Of a DNA stretch of 43,325 nt, positions 32,026-40,937 are shown one piece after another. Where the stretch lies: assembly GCA_012729435.1 (NCBI GenBank), contig JAAYDD010000064.1, forward strand, positions 1 through 43,325, read 5' to 3'. Source of the stretch: Desulfobulbus sp. (GTDB taxonomy: Bacteria; Desulfobacterota; Desulfobulbia; Desulfobulbales; Desulfobulbaceae). A program made the translations under genes and the position numbers. The notes beneath the pieces are model-generated. The model had not been told where the DNA came from, ran no database searches, and worked only from the letters and a program-made list of their open reading frames with translations. Numbering within the stretch: position 1 is the stretch's first letter; every line of letters begins with the position of its first letter.

Positions 32026-32766
32026 TCAGTTTCTGTCGCTGCTGAACAGCTCGCCCAGATTGATGTCAAATTTGTCCAGAGCGGTTCCGGTTTTAACAGA
32101 CGGATGCCATCGTTTACCTGCAGCACTGTCACTGACCGGCTTGGCCGGAATATCAAGATCAAGCCCACTGATGTTAAGATCTTCCAGCTCAACTTTCTCG
32201 TAAGCCGCTTCAGAGGCGGCAGGAGATTCAGCCGGCTGAATTGTCACCGATTCCACGTTGTCCGTTACCGCTGATTCTTCAAAATGAATGACTTCAGAGG
32301 TTTCCTTGGCAGATGGTGCCAGGTCGGAAATATCCAGATCACCGAATTCAACGGAAGGTAAAGATGTCTCATCCTGTTCCGGCTCCTCAACATGAAGAGT
32401 AAGCTCTTCTTCCGGTTCATCATTCAAATCCAGGAGGACACTGTCAATACCATCGGGAAACTCGATCTCTTTTCTCGATTCTTCGAATGAGGATGCATCA
32501 CCAAGAGAAAAAGCCGCCTCTCCTTCCTCTTCAAACTCCATTCGCTCATCATCAGCCGCGAATGCAGCCTCTCCCATCTCCTCGTTGAAGCCGTCGTCAA
32601 AAGTCGTTTGCTCGATTCCTCCCGCAGTAAAAGTTAAAAACTGCGGCGGAGCAGCATCATAGACCGTTCCGTTTATTACCTCCTGGAGATCTGTCAGAGA
32701 TTTTTGACAGCTCTTACATACTTCCAGATGATCAAACGAAATAAAACCACATTTAGGGCAACGCAT
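32026..32766 (-). CDS. Zinc-ribbon protein with long acidic, low-complexity tail
   Basis: 246 residues from the ATG at 32766, behind AAGGTGG. The N-terminus is a zinc ribbon, MRCPKCGFISFDHLEVCKSCQKSL, with two CxxC knuckles 12 residues apart. The rest is strongly acidic (rich in Glu, Asp, Ser), and the only recurrent elements are short LxDLxIS/LDISDL-like motifs (LDISDLAP, LEDLNISGLDLDI). The tail is probably disordered. I do not recognise a characterised function. It stands alone, 190 bases upstream of dehydrogenase 2 on the same strand, with a large gap on its other side. Confidence 0.75.
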   Translation of the reverse strand: MRCPKCGFISFDHLEVCKSCQKSLTDLQEVINGTVYDAAPPQFLTFTAGGIEQTTFDDGFNEEMGEAAFAADDERMEFEEEGEAAFSLGDASSFEESRKEIEFPDGIDSVLLDLNDEPEEELTLHVEEPEQDETSLPSVEFGDLDISDLAPSAKETSEVIHFEESAVTDNVESVTIQPAESPAASEAAYEKVELEDLNISGLDLDIPAKPVSDSAAGKRWHPSVKTGTALDKFDINLGELFSSDRN

Positions 32767-33638
32767 AATTCCACCTTAATAAAATAAACCTGACGGCGAC
32801 CTTCGAGCGATGAAGGATGATACTGCTCGATGACTCTTCGTAAAGTCGATTTTTCTCGAGACTGTTGTACATGTGCTATACAACCGGCTCCGACACGGCA
32901 AAGCTTCTGACCTGGAAAACACAGACCCGCTTTTCACAGAAGTCATGATATCACTCACCATGCAACATACCAGTACATCCTGTTCCGGTCTCCGGCCGCC
33001 AGGTCATCAGCTCCACTTCCCGGATGACCTGCTGAAAAGGTGTATCTGACAAGTGGAGGTCGTTTTTCTGCCGACCCGGTCGAACTTTTAGGACGTGCGG
33101 ATAGGAGCCGGAAAATCTTCCGCCGTTTAACCGGTCCCTTTACTCTGACTACCGGGGCAGGATTCCTGCGGCAGGAGATCCAGACTTCAGATCATTATCG
33201 CACAAGGAAGAAAATAAAATCAAGGCATGAACAACAAATAACAGACGTTCCACTCATTTTCCCGCATCAGCCGTCCGTTCCAGGAGCTGACGCGGTGTTG
33301 CGCAGGCGGATAACCAGAAAAGGGCGAGGAGTACTTGACCAACGTTGCGTGGCCGGGGTTAAAACCTGCACATAATTTTCCGGTTGCTGTCTGCAGGTTC
33401 TTACACTGTTCAATATGATACGAGGTTGTTGTTTTATTTGCTGTTTGAAAAAGGTATTTCATCAATTCCACTGAACCTGTATCCGCTAAGGCCGGCCGTC
33501 AGCAGGTACTGTTGACAGGGTGAACGAAACACTCTCCCGGGTCATGCTCAGTTCAGACACAAGAACCCGCTGTACTCCGGTTCAGGGAGTCGTATTATCA
33601 TCGGCAGGCACGTTTCATCCCCGATCACTGTTCAAGCG
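32767..33638. other. Long gene-poor gap (about 870 bases)
   Basis: No open frame here has protein-like composition, a ribosome site or a recognisable motif on either strand. A -35-like TTGACA occurs near 33512 without a matching -10. I see no rRNA, tRNA or repeat structure. It may hold an undetected small RNA or the remains of a lost gene. Confidence 0.4.
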
Positions 33639-34172
33639 TCATCTGTGCTGACCGAAACGTTCGTAGCTGACCTGATTCAAACCGAGGGATGCGTAGGGAT
33701 GTCCCTTTTTGCTACTCGCCGGATAACCGATGCCAACGATGGCCAGAACCATCATATCGGGCGGCAAACCGAGCAAGTCAGCCAGATAGAGCTGTGAATC
33801 GGTGCCGTCTTCACGATGTCGCAGACGAATCTGAACCCAGCAACTGCCCAGCCCCAGATCCGTTGCCTGCAGATGGATCAGAGTGGTGGCAATGGCTGCG
33901 TCCTCAACCCACACATCACTCTTGGTTCTGTCAGCACAGACCACGATTGCCAAGGGAGCTCCCTGTAAAAAAGCGGCACTGTGGGCTTTGGCCGCGGCCA
34001 GCTCTTTCAGCATGGTCTGATCGGTGATGACAATAAACTCCCACGGATTGTTCCCCTTGGACGAAGGAGCACGAAGTGCGGCCTCCACAAGGAGGTCTAT
34101 CTTTTCAGGTTCAACCGGTTGATCAGTGAATCGGCGAATGCTCCTGCGGACACGTAAAAGATCGATCAGCAT
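33639..34172 (-). CDS. Nitroreductase family protein
   Basis: 177 residues from the ATG at 34172 (GAGGTTT upstream); the frame continues to 34265 but that part overlaps the pyrF end and is not family-like. The FMN-binding pattern is visible: RVRRSIRRFTDQPVE, ALRAPSSKGNNPWEFIVI, AAIATTLIHLQATDLGLGSCWVQIR and LAIVGIGYPAS. The group uses NAD(P)H to reduce nitro, quinone or other acceptors; the physiological substrate is not evident. The start lies 17 bases downstream of the pyrF stop on the same strand, so the two may be co-transcribed. Confidence 0.88.
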   Translation of the reverse strand: MLIDLLRVRRSIRRFTDQPVEPEKIDLLVEAALRAPSSKGNNPWEFIVITDQTMLKELAAAKAHSAAFLQGAPLAIVVCADRTKSDVWVEDAAIATTLIHLQATDLGLGSCWVQIRLRHREDGTDSQLYLADLLGLPPDMMVLAIVGIGYPASSKKGHPYASLGLNQVSYERFGQHR

Positions 34173-34188
34173 AAAGAAACCTCGTCTG

Positions 34189-34905
34189 TCATTGTGGTGT
34201 ATTGGATAACGCGCTGGAAATTTCTTCCTGCAGGGCGGCGATATACTGCTCAGGCTTGTCGGCATCGCGGATCGGCCGTCCGATCACCAGGTAATCGGCA
34301 CCGCTCATGATGGCCTGTCCGGGGGTGGCTATCCGCTGCTGATCCCCGGGATCACTGCCAACCGGGCGAATACCCGGCGTGACCATGGTGAAATCTCTTC
34401 CGAACCGGTCTCTCAGCAGACCGGCTTCACGTGCCGAACAGACGATGCCATGACAGCCCTGTCGCAATACCGCATCGGTCCGCTCTACAACAAGATCATC
34501 CACTGTGCCTGTATAGTTGAGTTCCCGGAGCTGTTCGTTGCCAAAGCTGGTGAGAACAGTGACTGCCAGTATCCGGATCCCGGTGTCCGCAGCGAGTGCA
34601 GCTGCAACCACCGGTTCGTAACCGTGTACAGTTGTAAAGGTGATACCCCGGTCAGCGAACTGCCGGACAGCCAGACGCACCGTGGTCGGAATGTCGTAGA
34701 GCTTGAGATCAAGCATGACCTTGCAGCCTCTGGCAACGATATATTCCACCACCGGCCAACCGCCTGCAAAAAACAGTTGCAGCCCCACCTTAAAAAAACG
34801 AATGTGACCGGCAAGCCTGTCCACCAGCATCAATGCCTCGGCAGGATCGGCCAGATCCAGGGCAAAGATGATGCGTTCTTCAAGTGGAATCTCTGATGTA
34901 CTCAT
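34189..34905 (-). CDS. pyrF: Orotidine 5'-phosphate decarboxylase
   Basis: Last step of UMP synthesis. 238 residues with FALDLADPAEAL, the lysine-rich catalytic DLKLYDIPTTV (Asp-Lys-x-x-Asp core), TVHGYEPVVAAAL, and the phosphate-gripping TPGIRP and ADYLVIGRPI segments. This is the bacterial group I length. The start overlaps the preceding small gene by 4 bases, so translation is probably coupled. In the same direction come a 110-residue unknown and the PIN-PhoH gene. Confidence 0.96.
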   Translation of the reverse strand: MSTSEIPLEERIIFALDLADPAEALMLVDRLAGHIRFFKVGLQLFFAGGWPVVEYIVARGCKVMLDLKLYDIPTTVRLAVRQFADRGITFTTVHGYEPVVAAALAADTGIRILAVTVLTSFGNEQLRELNYTGTVDDLVVERTDAVLRQGCHGIVCSAREAGLLRDRFGRDFTMVTPGIRPVGSDPGDQQRIATPGQAIMSGADYLVIGRPIRDADKPEQYIAALQEEISSALSNTPQ

Positions 34906-35234
34906 GCCTGAATCATCTCCTCTGTCAGCATGCGATCAGCAAAATCAAGGATAAACTGCCGCTGGGCGGAAGTCGCTTGCGCAATGCAGGAGCAGTGCAT
35001 GTTACTCGCGCTCCGGATCAGCAGTTCAAAGCGAATCGACGTCTGCTCAAGAACCACAACGCAATAAAACGGACCGCATTTCTCATGACCGAGCTGGGCC
35101 GGTCCTAAAAGATCCGGTGGTACAGGCAGAAAAAAAACGCCTTCCAGGCCGCCTGGCTGAAGTGTCCGCTTCAGAAAGCTATCGAGGTTATCGTGTTCGA
35201 GAAAAGATATCTCATCAATCATATACTGGCGCAT
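34902..35234 (-). CDS. Small uncharacterised protein between PIN-PhoH and pyrF
   Basis: 110 residues from the ATG at 35234 (AAGGGAG upstream); the 9-codon extension has no ribosome site. The composition is normal: MRQYMIDEISFLEHDNLDSF, then LEGVFFLPVPPDLLGPAQ, CGPFYCVVVLE, RFELLIRSASNMHCSCIAQATSAQRQFILDFADRML. No signal peptide or membrane segment. I do not recognise the family. Gene order puts it in a unit with PIN-PhoH and pyrF, with a 4-base overlap into pyrF. Confidence 0.75.
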   Translation of the reverse strand: MRQYMIDEISFLEHDNLDSFLKRTLQPGGLEGVFFLPVPPDLLGPAQLGHEKCGPFYCVVVLEQTSIRFELLIRSASNMHCSCIAQATSAQRQFILDFADRMLTEEMIQA

Positions 35235-35269
35235 GGTGTCTCCCTTTGTTCGCAGCGACACAGAGTTTT

Positions 35270-36583
35270 TTACAGATATTCAGCTGCCAGTGAGGCCAGC
35301 CGGCTCCGTTCAGAACGGGTGAGAGTGATATGACCGCAGACCTCCTGATTTTTAAGTCGCTCCACGGTGTAACTCAGACCATTACTGCTTGCATCGAGAT
35401 ACGGGTTGTCGATCTGTTCAGGATCCCCGGTCAAAACCATTTTTGTCCCCTCACCGGCACGACTGACAATGGTCTTCACTTCGTGCGGTGTCAGGTTTTG
35501 CGCCTCGTCAATGATGACGTACTGGCGCGAGATCGAACGACCGCGGATGTACGTCAGAGCTTCAAGTTCTATGCGATCTTCCCGGATGAGCCGTCTGATG
35601 TTCGATTCAGTGGCGGCATCCTGCTTCCCCCCGTTGTTCAGCCCCATCAGGTAGGAAAGATTGTCAAAAATCGGCTGCATCCAAAATTGCATCTTGTCGT
35701 CTTTGGTCCCGGGCAGGTAACCGATGTCGCGACCAAGAGGAATAACCGGCCTGGAGACGAGCAGTTTCTCATAGCGGCCTGATCTGAGTGAACTGGTGAG
35801 TCCGGCGGCGAGTGCCAGAAGAGTTTTCCCGGTACCGGCCTGACCGGTCAATGACACCAGTGACACAGACGGTTCCATAAGCAGTTCCAGTGCCATCCGC
35901 TGCTCCATACTCCGCGGCCGAAGATTAAACGCACTCTCATAGCTCGGATTGAGAGCCTGCAACCGCCTGGCACCTGTTGCCCGACCGATCTTCGTCTGAC
36001 GGGGGTTGGCGCTGTTGCGCAGGAGAATAAACTCATTGGGTTCAAAAGACTCTTCAGCAAATTCCACGACTTTTTCACGGTGGAACCGGTCAATGACCCC
36101 GCCCTCGACTGTAAATTCACGCCAGCCGGTGTACAGTTGATCAAAATCGGCCTTCTCTCTTTCAAAATCCTGCACTTCGATTCCCAGAGCATCGGCCTTG
36201 AGCCGGGCATTGATATCCTTGGAGACAAAGATCACGCGCTTGCCTTCACGAAGCAGACGAAATGCGGCGGCAATAATACGGTTATCCGGGATATCCAGGT
36301 CAATGCAGGTACCGTGATCCACCTCTTTTTCCATGGTGATCAAAACCGTACCGCCATCAGTCGTTTTAACCCCTTTACCGAGGCTGCCCTGAGCACGTAA
36401 CCGGTCAAGATAACGAATGACTCCGCGTGCGTTGCGACCCAGTTCATCATTGTTCTTTTTAAATTTGTCCAGCTCTTCAATCACCGTCATCGGCAGGACC
36501 ACCGTGTTGTCGGCAAAACAGGAGACAGCTTCGCTGTTGTGAAGAAGGACGTTGGTATCGAGAACAAAATATTTATCGGACAT
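35270..36583 (-). CDS. PIN domain-PhoH ATPase fusion (YlaK-like)
   Basis: 437 residues. Residues 1 to about 140 are a PIN nuclease-like domain (YFVLDTNVLLHNSEA, with the catalytic Asp near 8 and DELGRNARG, then DNRIIAAAF). Residues about 235-437 are a PhoH-type ATPase: Walker A GQAGTGKTLLALAAG, VIIDEAQNLTPHEVKTIVSRAG (Walker B), LTGDPEQIDNPYLD. The N-terminal and C-terminal parts together suggest an ATP-driven RNA-cutting machine. Homologues in toxin-antitoxin-like pairs exist, but here no small antitoxin gene precedes it. The exact RNA substrate is unknown. Confidence 0.9.
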   Translation of the reverse strand: MSDKYFVLDTNVLLHNSEAVSCFADNTVVLPMTVIEELDKFKKNNDELGRNARGVIRYLDRLRAQGSLGKGVKTTDGGTVLITMEKEVDHGTCIDLDIPDNRIIAAAFRLLREGKRVIFVSKDINARLKADALGIEVQDFEREKADFDQLYTGWREFTVEGGVIDRFHREKVVEFAEESFEPNEFILLRNSANPRQTKIGRATGARRLQALNPSYESAFNLRPRSMEQRMALELLMEPSVSLVSLTGQAGTGKTLLALAAGLTSSLRSGRYEKLLVSRPVIPLGRDIGYLPGTKDDKMQFWMQPIFDNLSYLMGLNNGGKQDAATESNIRRLIREDRIELEALTYIRGRSISRQYVIIDEAQNLTPHEVKTIVSRAGEGTKMVLTGDPEQIDNPYLDASSNGLSYTVERLKNQEVCGHITLTRSERSRLASLAAEYL

Positions 36584-36695
36584 ATGATTTCTGGCGATCA
36601 GAAGTATGTAAAATGAAAGAAATAGTCAGCCAACCCAGTAAAATTTTTATATCAGTTTGTCCAAGTCTATTAAATCGATTTGAGTTTATTTGTAC

Positions 36696-36976
36696 TTATC
36701 TCATTCGTATAGGATATTTTTCCCAGGCCGACTCAATGGCATTCTCTATGCTCTGACCTTGTTCAAAAAAAGAAGCAGCCGCCAGAGCCCGATTTAGTGT
36801 TTGTATATTTTCTTCCTTTATCTCTCGTCTTGTACACCAGTTATAAAAAGCGTTTAAGCCTGATGGTGGTGTCTTAAACTTATTTGAAGAAAAATGATGA
36901 ACTTTAGAAAAAAATTTTTTAATTCCAAGATGTTCCCATTTGTTTTCATCAAATCGAGGTCATTTTTTATAGCCAT
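36696..36976 (-). pseudogene. Split AT-rich small gene of unknown function (frameshifted near its start)
   Basis: An 87-codon open frame (36959-36696) reads PRFDENKWEHLGIKKFFSK through AFYNWCTRREIKEENIQ to IENAIESAWEKYPIRMR, then TAA. Protein-like composition is clear, but it contains no ATG, GTG or TTG ahead of its C-terminal end. Upstream, ATG GCT ATA AAA AAT (36976 downward) with an AGGA 10 bases before it gives MAIKN in a different frame; one added base would join the two into about 93 residues. It begins 31 bases after the M24 peptidase stop on the same strand. Codon use is AT-richer than the neighbours. I do not recognise the protein. Confidence 0.6.
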
Positions 36977-37007
36977 TTATTTTGATCCTGAAAGTCCAGT
37001 GCAATAG

Positions 37008-38117
37008 TCAGAGATCAAGCCCGGTGGTGTCCCGGTTCAGGATCTCGCCTCCGTCTTCAGTGACTACAACGACATTTTCAAGGCGGATACCGCCCCATTC
37101 AGGGAGGTAAAGGCCCGGTTCAACCGTAACCACCATACCGGCCTTCAACTTCCTGCGCCAACGCGGTGAGAGCCGGGGCTCCTCATGCACGGCAATGCCG
37201 ATACCGTGCCCCAGGCCATGCCCGAACGCATGACCATACCCTGCATCAGCCAGGATCCGGCGTGCCGCCCGGTCGACCTCTGCACCGGTGACTCCGGCCC
37301 GGATAGCCTGCATGCCGGCAAGCATTGCCCTGCGAACCAGCCGATGACGATCGAGATAGACCTGATCCGGTGCACCGGCAACAAAGGTGCGGGTCATGTC
37401 TGAGCAGTACCCTTTGTAGACAAGCCCCATATCAATCAACACGATATCGTTGAGCTGAAGTACACGATCGGTGGGAACAGCATGAGGCCTTGCGGCATTT
37501 GTCCCAAAAGCGACAATGGTGTCAAAACTCGGTCCTTCCGCACCCATTTCGCGCATGGTCAAATCCAGAGCAAGGGCTACTTCACGTTCGGTCATACCCG
37601 GTTCAATGGTGGAGTACACCGACTGAAAGACCTTTTCATTGCATGCTGTTGACTGACGCAAGAGACGGAGTTCATGTTCGTCTTTTATCATCCGCATCTG
37701 TTCAATCAGATCACGCTCCGGCCGCAGCGTCCATCCCTTTTTCGCGCACAGATCTGACAGCCTGAGAAAAGATGAGTAAAGGAAATAGTCGCTTTCAAAG
37801 GCCAGGATCTGAAACCCGATGGTTTTCTGCAGCCGTTCCAGCAGCTGGAGTAATCCTTTCCGGTAGATGACCACCTGAAACAGTACAGCTTCTTCCTCGG
37901 CCTGAAGAGTGAACCGGGAATCAGTCAGGAGATAGGGCTGTCCTTCACAGGGGATGAGCAGAAAGCCGCTGGTCTCCTGAATGCCGTGATCCGGGGCCGT
38001 ATAACCGCTAAGATACCGGCGGTTGTGAGGTTGGGAAACAAGCAGAGCATCAATTTTTTTTCGGCGCAAAGATGCCTGAAGGCGGGTAATACGTTGAGAA
38101 TGAACATCGACGTTCAT
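37008..38117 (-). CDS. M24 family aminopeptidase (Xaa-Pro peptidase type)
   Basis: 369 residues from the ATG at 38117, behind GGAG at 7-base spacing and 2 bases after the preceding stop. The creatinase N-terminal domain is recognisable (RITRLQASLRRKKIDALLVSQPHNRRYLSGY). The peptidase fold shows metal ligands in order: VLIDMGLVYKGYCSDMTRTF (two Asp), GHAFGHGLGHGIGIAVHEEP (His), MVVTVEPGLYLPEWGGIRLENVVVV (two Glu). Proline-preferring removal of N-terminal residues is the usual role. It follows the small helical protein gene in the same direction. Confidence 0.93.
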   Translation of the reverse strand: MNVDVHSQRITRLQASLRRKKIDALLVSQPHNRRYLSGYTAPDHGIQETSGFLLIPCEGQPYLLTDSRFTLQAEEEAVLFQVVIYRKGLLQLLERLQKTIGFQILAFESDYFLYSSFLRLSDLCAKKGWTLRPERDLIEQMRMIKDEHELRLLRQSTACNEKVFQSVYSTIEPGMTEREVALALDLTMREMGAEGPSFDTIVAFGTNAARPHAVPTDRVLQLNDIVLIDMGLVYKGYCSDMTRTFVAGAPDQVYLDRHRLVRRAMLAGMQAIRAGVTGAEVDRAARRILADAGYGHAFGHGLGHGIGIAVHEEPRLSPRWRRKLKAGMVVTVEPGLYLPEWGGIRLENVVVVTEDGGEILNRDTTGLDL

Positions 38118-38119
38118 CT

Positions 38120-38707
38120 TCAGGCTCCGGTCCACTCTTTAAGCTGAGCCTTGAACTGTTCCATGGCCTGGCCGTACTGCCGGTCCAAATCAGTCTCTAA
38201 CCGGCTCCACTGTTCCTTGAACTGCGGTTCCAGAGTCGGATCGATATGCATACCGTCAGAACTCAGCCCTTTACGCATGAGCAACTGCTCGATCTGCATC
38301 CGCATCTGCTCTTTCAGCTGGTCATACAACTGCTGACGGTGCTGACCGTACTGACGGGCAACGGACTGGAGCTCCTGACAGACGGCAGCAACATCAGATG
38401 AGTGCTGATTGAGCTCAAGAAGGCCGCGTACAGCCCGGTCCATCCGCTTAGTGCCATCCTCATCCCGGGGGAGAAACAGATTGCGCAGCAGAGAGGCCAG
38501 CATGCCCCTGCGGATCGCCTCCTGTTGAGATGCTTCCTGTTGCTCGAGGATATCAGGCAAAGAAGACCCGGTATTGTTCAGGTAATCAGCTGTACACTGC
38601 ATGCCTTTTTTCAGGCTCTCCTCATATCGCATCTCTTCCGGTGTGGCTACACCCATACGGGCGGCACGCTCCATGACCAGATCCATGGTTGATTTAATTC
38701 CTGTCAT
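38120..38707 (-). CDS. Uncharacterised helical, glutamine-rich protein
   Basis: 195 residues from the ATG at 38707, behind AAGGAGA; the frame runs to 38773 without support. It is almost entirely helical and rich in Gln, Glu and Arg: STMDLVMERAARMGVATPEEMRYEESLKKG, then SLPDILEQQEASQQEAIRRGMLASLLRNLFLPRDEDG, then YGQHRQQLYDQLKEQMRMQIEQLLMRKG. No cysteine motif, signal peptide or membrane segment. A scaffold or oligomerising role is possible. I do not recognise the family. It lies between rsmB and the M24 peptidase, 2-69 bases from each. Confidence 0.75.
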   Translation of the reverse strand: MTGIKSTMDLVMERAARMGVATPEEMRYEESLKKGMQCTADYLNNTGSSLPDILEQQEASQQEAIRRGMLASLLRNLFLPRDEDGTKRMDRAVRGLLELNQHSSDVAAVCQELQSVARQYGQHRQQLYDQLKEQMRMQIEQLLMRKGLSSDGMHIDPTLEPQFKEQWSRLETDLDRQYGQAMEQFKAQLKEWTGA

Positions 38708-38776
38708 GAACAGATTCTCCTTAAAAATGAGTGTAGGGGCAATTTGGCAGACGAATATAAACACAGTGGACAAAAA

Positions 38777-40141
38777 CTACAAGTTGCGCGCATTAATGAG
38801 ACGGGCGGCAAAAAATCCGTCAAGTCCGTCTACCGGTGATGAGCGGAAATAACCGGAGGCTGTAACCAGCCTCCGAGTCGTCTCCGGCAGCAGCGTAGCA
38901 ACATTTTCCACCTGAAAAGCAGGAAACTTTTCCTGAAAATGACTGATGACCTCTTCGTTTTCTTCAGGCTCCAGCGAACAGGTGGAATACACGAGCGCAC
39001 CGGTCGGCTTAACAAGACGAGCAGCAACTTCCAGGAGCCGGAGCTGCTTCTGCTGATATATGACAAGGTCTCCCGCTTGCCGGTTCCAGCGGATATCGGG
39101 ATGTCGCCGGATGACCCCTGTTCCTGAACAGGGGGCATCAATAAGAACAGCATCAAAGAGTGTCGGCCGGGTCGCTGCATAGGCATGCAGGTCTGTGTGC
39201 ACGGCCAGCACCTCCTTACCGTGACCAAGACGACGGAGGTTGTCCCGTAAAAGATGATACCGGCGTCTGTCAGGCTCAACTGCAACCACAGTCCCTTCCG
39301 GTGGCAGCAGTTCAACCAGATGCGTGGTTTTGCCGCCCGGACCGGCACAACCGTCAAGAATCCGGGCGTGATGCGGTAGGGGGTTAACCAGGAAAGAGGC
39401 TAACTGGGCAGCCTCATCCTGTACCTGAAAAAAACCCTCTGTATAACCGGGTAGAGAGGCGACTGAGCCGGGGTAACTGGAAATGACCACACTCAGCGGA
39501 CTGTACAAACCTGCACAGGCAGTAATACCCGACCTGTGCAGCAACTCCAGAAACCGGCTGCGACTGGTTCGACGACTGTTTATCCGCAGAGTCAATGGTG
39601 GCTCAACACCGTTTTCCCGACAAATAGCCAATGCCGTGTCTCGTCCAAACTGAGCCTGCCAGCGTTCGACCATCCAGGCCGGATGATTGAGCAGCGGCGG
39701 TTCCTGTGACGCCATCTGATCAGCAGTGGGAAGTGTTGCCCGTGACCGGGCCACAGCCCGGAGAACGCCATTGACAAAGCCAATCAGCCAGCCCGGCTGT
39801 CCGGCTGTCTTGAGGGTGTTGACCGTGGCATTCACTGTCGCAGACTCAGGAATACGATCGAGAAAGAGGAGTTGATACACGCCGATCCGAAGCGTCATCA
39901 GCGTGCGTGGTTTCATCTTACGTAACGGGTGTCTGGTATGGGCCCGGACAATATAATCAAGATACTCTTTCTGACGCAGCACCCCGTACACCATGGTTTT
40001 GGTCAGGCCACGGTCAATATCGGCCAGTTGCTCGATGGCGCTGTTCAAAAACAGATCCACTGAACCGTGGGTGGTTGCCCAGAGACAGAGAACCTCAATA
40101 GCGGTGGTCCGGGCGTCGGTGGAGTTGGCTGCGGGCTTCAT
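38777..40141 (-). CDS. rsmB: 16S rRNA (cytosine-967-C5)-methyltransferase RsmB
   Basis: 454 residues. An N-terminal NusB-like helical domain (to about 150: AIEVLCLWATTHGSVDLFLNSAIEQ, LTKTMVYGVLRQKEYLDYIVRAH) is followed by the methyltransferase domain: FFQVQDEAAQLASFLVNP, motif I ILDGCAGPGGKTTHLVELL, the catalytic PC motif VLIDAPCSGTGVIRRHPDIRW, a second Cys in VYSTCSLEPEENEEVI, and the closing DGLDGFFAARL. The two-cysteine mechanism is intact. It is the first gene of a minus-strand run, with the helical protein and M24 genes behind it. Confidence 0.95.
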   Translation of the reverse strand: MKPAANSTDARTTAIEVLCLWATTHGSVDLFLNSAIEQLADIDRGLTKTMVYGVLRQKEYLDYIVRAHTRHPLRKMKPRTLMTLRIGVYQLLFLDRIPESATVNATVNTLKTAGQPGWLIGFVNGVLRAVARSRATLPTADQMASQEPPLLNHPAWMVERWQAQFGRDTALAICRENGVEPPLTLRINSRRTSRSRFLELLHRSGITACAGLYSPLSVVISSYPGSVASLPGYTEGFFQVQDEAAQLASFLVNPLPHHARILDGCAGPGGKTTHLVELLPPEGTVVAVEPDRRRYHLLRDNLRRLGHGKEVLAVHTDLHAYAATRPTLFDAVLIDAPCSGTGVIRRHPDIRWNRQAGDLVIYQQKQLRLLEVAARLVKPTGALVYSTCSLEPEENEEVISHFQEKFPAFQVENVATLLPETTRRLVTASGYFRSSPVDGLDGFFAARLINARNL

Positions 40142-40323
40142 GGCGGTATGCTACAGTATCAGTGATCCAGGCACCAGCAAAAGACAGGGGGTACGTCTAA
40201 AAATACTGTGCCATGCTCATGCTCATGCTCAAATATAATGTTTTTCTCAGGCCTGCACAAACTGACCGCGAACGCACCGTGTCGAAAAGGTTGACCGGTC
40301 CAAGCAGTTTTCCTGCTTTCCCC

Positions 40324-40329
40324 TTGACA
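40324..40329 (+). promoter_or_regulatory. Possible -35 box for tRNA-Leu
   Basis: A perfect TTGACA lies 39 bases ahead of the tRNA. The -10 expected 17 bases later reads GTAAAA and is poor, so this is only a partial promoter match. Confidence 0.3.
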
Positions 40330-40368
40330 GCAAAAACCCGGATACGGTAAAAGAAGTGCCACACAGAT

Positions 40369-40455
40369 GCCGGAGTGGTGAAACTGGTAGACGCACTGGA
40401 CTCAAAATCCAGCGGGGGCAACCCCATGTCAGTTCGATTCTGACCTCCGGCACCA
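40369..40455 (+). tRNA. tRNA-Leu (anticodon CAA)
   Basis: 87 bases including an encoded CCA. The acceptor stem GCCGGAG pairs with CTCCGGC (40445-40451). The anticodon arm CTGGA/TCCAG encloses CTCAAAA with anticodon CAA, reading UUG. A long variable arm (GCGGGGGCAACCCC region) marks it as class II, as expected for leucine. The T arm GTTCGATTC is standard. Confidence 0.95.
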
Positions 40456-40498
40456 CAGAAAAGTCCGACACAGTTCAAAAGTGTCTGAAATAAATTAA

Positions 40499-40542
40499 AA
40501 CAGAAAGACAACGCAATAACCGTGTTATCTTTCTGTTTTTTT
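40499..40542 (+). terminator. Intrinsic terminator of tRNA-Leu
   Basis: AACAGAAAGA (40499-40508) pairs with TCTTTCTGTT (40528-40537). An inner helix AACGC/GTGTT (one wobble) extends the stem, and a T7 run follows. This is a strong textbook terminator about 45 bases after the tRNA. Confidence 0.85.
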
Positions 40543-40937
40543 ATTGATGATCGACACACGGATTATTTACGGAACCCTCCGTATATCCTGCGGGGTATGG
40601 TCTTAAAAAGCAGACTCCCACAGGAAAATATACAAAAATACCGTCAGCCACTCCAATCCCTCTAAACAGATCTGCTCTTTTCATACTGCACTGTCTCCGC
40701 CCGTCCCTCTGACCAGTGCAGGCACGCCGTCTGCACATCTCTTTCCTCTCCTGTCGGCTCCGGCAGGGCGGACGGATATACACGCCTTTTTCGCATATCT
40801 CTTTTGTCTGTTGAACTGGATGACAATGCCGACTCAAGTGTGCTCGTAGCGGATGATCCCATCGTTTCAAAAAAAGGAAAACAGTCATAAGCATCACATT
40901 TTTACCCGGGCAGACGATCAAATATCAGGATGAAGAA
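40543..40937. other. Non-coding spacer ahead of prfC
   Basis: About 400 bases with no convincing gene. A perfect small hairpin ACGGA-ACCC-TCCGT occurs near 40570-40583. The small minus-strand frames here have no ribosome sites or recognisable motifs. The prfC promoter lies at the right end. Confidence 0.4.

Noticed and set aside
33040-33375. 111-codon plus-strand frame in the gene-poor gap
   Set aside because: Basic, low-information sequence, no ribosome site or recognisable motif.
40212-40229. Three tandem CATGCT units ahead of tRNA-Leu
   Set aside because: Too short for a meaningful repeat; no coding or structural context.
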